In this document: positions 62,362 through 64,000 of the stretch, piece after piece
Layout of the letters: each line of letters begins with the position of its first letter
How positions within the stretch are numbered: the stretch's first letter is position 1
Assembly: GCA_052168355.1 (NCBI GenBank)
Contig: JBQLZQ010000056.1
Span: forward strand, 62,001-126,000
DNA: 64,000 bases
Source of the DNA: JBQLZQ01 sp052168355
GTDB lineage: Bacteria; Pseudomonadota; Alphaproteobacteria; DSM-16000; Inquilinaceae
Direction: 5' to 3'
Notes under the pieces: generated by a model
Seen by the model: the letters and a program-made list of their open reading frames with translations, nothing else
Database searches by the model: none
What the model was told of the DNA's origin: nothing
Made by a program: the position numbers and the translations under genes

Positions 62362-62371
62362 CACGGCGCCG

Positions 62372-62833
62372 CTAGACCAGCTTTGAAAGCAACCGCAGGA
62401 AGGTTTTCCGTTCGGCAGCCGTCAAGGGAGCCAGGGTCTCCTGCGTGACGCGGTGCCCCATGGCCCGAAGCCGTTCTATCGTGCCGGCACCCTTCTTGCT
62501 CAACGATATCAACGTGCGGCGTTTGTCGTCCGGATCGGGCGTGAGGATCAGAAAGCCCTTGGCGCGGAGCCGATCCACGACGCCCTTGATCGTCGCCACA
62601 TCCATTCCCGTCTGGCGGCCCAGCCGGTTCTGCGAACAGTTCGGGCACTCCGCCAGGCGGATCATGACGGAGAACTGGGTCGGGGTCAGGCCATGCGGGG
62701 CGTGCTGCTGGAATATGGCCGAATGGCGCTGGCTGGCAAGCCGCAGGATGTAGCCGACCTGGTCGTCAAGCCGATAGCCGTCCGGCGCGTTCTCATTCGG
62801 CCGGTCGATCTTTACAACCGTACCATTCGTCAC
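62372..62833 (-). CDS. MarR family transcriptional regulator
   Basis: A 153-residue winged-helix protein. LTPTQFSVMIRLAECPNCSQ and RLGRQTGMDVATIKGVVDRL form the recognition helices, and PDPDDKRRTLISLSKKG the beta wing, with the conserved D-x-R. GTG 62833 overlaps the stop of the DUF1185 gene as GTGA. It probably regulates its own operon in response to a small aromatic or acidic ligand. Confidence 0.94.
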   Translation of the reverse strand: MTNGTVVKIDRPNENAPDGYRLDDQVGYILRLASQRHSAIFQQHAPHGLTPTQFSVMIRLAECPNCSQNRLGRQTGMDVATIKGVVDRLRAKGFLILTPDPDDKRRTLISLSKKGAGTIERLRAMGHRVTQETLAPLTAAERKTFLRLLSKLV

Positions 62834-63414
62834 CGCAGGCCGTCCTTCCCCTCGGCGTCACCGGCCGTCAACCCACCGACGCGCGGCAGGGGGCGGCCGC
62901 TGTCGGTCACGGCAACGGCGACCATGATCTCGTTGGCGCGGGGCGCATCATTCAGCCGCACCTCCATGCCATCGAAATGGGACCGCACATAGGCCGCGTC
63001 CTTGTGGCCCAGCGGCACGTCCAGGACCTGACCGGGGCCGCCCATCTTCTTTGAGGACGGCACGAGCGCCGCGCCCTTTTCAACCGCCGCGCGCAGCGGC
63101 GCGCCCAGGCGGGGATGCAGGATGGCGGCGGCATGTTCGAGTTCCCCGTTCTCGCCCACCATCGCCGCCTTGCCATAGCTTTCGGCCTGGGCGGGCGCGA
63201 TGTTCAACGCCGCCACGCATCGTGCGCCCAACAGGCCGCCAAGTTCGGCGCCGATCTCCATCAGCGGTTCCAGATCCTCGACATATCGGGACGCGAAGGG
63301 GTTGGCGATCACGGCTACGGCGACGGCCTTGCGTGTCGGCGGGGAAATCGGTTTGCCGATCTCACGGTGCGTTTCTTCCACCCAAACGGCGATCTTGCGG
63401 ATATCGGCGCTCAT
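62830..63414 (-). CDS. Amino acid synthesis family protein (DUF1185), copy 2
   Basis: A 194-residue protein: IRKIAVWVEETHREIGKP, AVAVIANPFASRYVEDLEPL, SYGKAAMVGENGELEHAAAI, VPSSKKMG and YVRSHFDGMEVRLNDAPRANE are DUF1185 hallmarks. The biochemical role of the family is not established to my knowledge. ATG 63414 overlaps the stop of copy 1. Both copies are exactly 194 residues. Confidence 0.9.
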   Translation of the reverse strand: MSADIRKIAVWVEETHREIGKPISPPTRKAVAVAVIANPFASRYVEDLEPLMEIGAELGGLLGARCVAALNIAPAQAESYGKAAMVGENGELEHAAAILHPRLGAPLRAAVEKGAALVPSSKKMGGPGQVLDVPLGHKDAAYVRSHFDGMEVRLNDAPRANEIMVAVAVTDSGRPLPRVGGLTAGDAEGKDGLR

Positions 63415-63995
63415 CTCTGGCCGTCCTCGCCGACAATATCGGCCGCGGCAAGACCGCCCGACCGGGCATGAACCCGTGGCCCCGTGGTCATGACCAGGAC
63501 CAGGGCCATCTCCCCCGCCCGGGGCGCGTCGTTGACGCCGACCTCCATGGAATCGAAATGGCTGCGCACATAGGACGCGTTGACATGGGTGATCGGCACG
63601 TCGAGGCGTGCGCCGACACCGCCAACTTTTTTGGTCGAGGGCACGATCGCCTTCGCATCGCCGAGAAGCGCGCGCATCGCATATCCACCCGGCGCATGCC
63701 ACAGCGCGCCATGCTCCAGTTCTCCCTCGGACCCGATCAGCGCGCCCTTGCCGTATCCCTCGACGATTGAGGGGTCGCCGCCCAAAAGGTCGACCAGCCT
63801 TTGCGCCATGGTCAGGCCAAGCGGTTTCAGGTCCTCCATAAAATCCGTGATCTTCGGTTCGTAGCGGCCGGCGAACGGGTTCGCGATCACGGCCATGATC
63901 GACGCACGGCGCAACGGCACATCGGATCTGGGCCCGTATTCGTGAAAGACTTCCTCGACCGAGGTGATGTATTTTCGCACTTCAGGTTCAGGCAT
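63411..63995 (-). CDS. Amino acid synthesis family protein (DUF1185), copy 1
   Basis: A 194-residue paralogue of the next gene: VRKYITSVEEVFHEYGPRS, IMAVIANPFAGRYEPKI, EGYGKGALIGSEGELEHGAL, VPSTKKVG and YVRSHFDSMEVGVNDAPRAGE. The shared ANPFA-RY, G-x-GELEH and YVRSHFD-MEV motifs show a tandem duplication. The ATG is 5 bases from the window end, so promoter and possible upstream operon genes are out of view. Confidence 0.9.
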   Translation of the reverse strand: MPEPEVRKYITSVEEVFHEYGPRSDVPLRRASIMAVIANPFAGRYEPKITDFMEDLKPLGLTMAQRLVDLLGGDPSIVEGYGKGALIGSEGELEHGALWHAPGGYAMRALLGDAKAIVPSTKKVGGVGARLDVPITHVNASYVRSHFDSMEVGVNDAPRAGEMALVLVMTTGPRVHARSGGLAAADIVGEDGQR

Positions 63996-64000
63996 ATTCC

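Noticed and set aside
1..64000. Mobile elements, CRISPR arrays, tRNA or rRNA genes
   Set aside because: No transposase or integrase motifs, no regular spaced repeats and no tRNA-like cloverleaf were noticed in reading both strands; a covariance-model search was not possible.

Overview
The window is GC-rich, densely coded chromosomal DNA (about 60 genes, no gap above 300 bases) from what is most likely an alphaproteobacterium. I base that on base composition, the very frequent ATGA/GTGA stop-start overlaps, and the load of ABC importers, DadA-type oxidases, OYE, DUF1185 and PuuE-like genes. This is an inference; no rRNA, tRNA, insertion sequence, CRISPR array or phage gene was seen.

Region 1 (1-22 kb) looks like one catabolic regulon for a nitrogen-containing compound. 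It holds a carbohydrate-type ABC importer (ATPase cut by the window edge, two permeases, binding protein), an IclR regulator, and a HcnABC-like oxidase (fused ferredoxin/FAD/BFD subunit plus DadA-type subunit) with a 3-hydroxyacyl-CoA-dehydrogenase-like enzyme. Two SDRs, a Rid protein, a TIM-barrel isomerase, an OYE, a DapA-family lyase and a second DadA follow, then a polar amino acid importer and a GcvPA/GcvPB-like pair without GcvT or GcvH. The same palindrome (perfect form TATCGCACA-TT-TGTGCGATA at 3327-3346) or recognisable variants lie about 30-80 bp before the genes of six promoters here. A half-site lies before a branched-chain-type importer at 61 kb.

Region 2 (21.6-26.4 kb) holds single genes: an AcoX-like NAD-kinase-fold protein, an AraC regulator, a VOC protein, an acetolactate-synthase-like TPP enzyme and a hexapeptide acetyltransferase.

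Region 3 (26.5-52.9 kb) is the most striking part. Fifteen genes run leftward and ten rightward from one 181-bp control region at 41.5-41.7 kb. They encode a dipeptide-type ABC importer split between the arms (binding protein and permeases left, both ATPases right), a GntR regulator, and many amide/peptide/ureide hydrolases (M20, M32, M24, M14/AstE-like, PuuE-like, AllA-like, AllB-like, another amidohydrolase). They also encode an AllD-like dehydrogenase, two aminotransferases, two Gfo/Idh/MocA dehydrogenases, an epimerase, an SDR, a VOC protein, a glycosidase-like barrel and two tandem DUF4438 proteins. The set suggests import and dismantling of a compound with sugar-like and amide or ureide parts; the substrate cannot be read from sequence.

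Region 4 (53-61 kb) contains an aldo/keto reductase, a PfkB kinase with an aldolase-like barrel, and a complete Liv-type importer. Region 5 (61-64 kb) is a leftward operon of two DUF1185 paralogues, a MarR regulator and an uncharacterised polytopic membrane protein.
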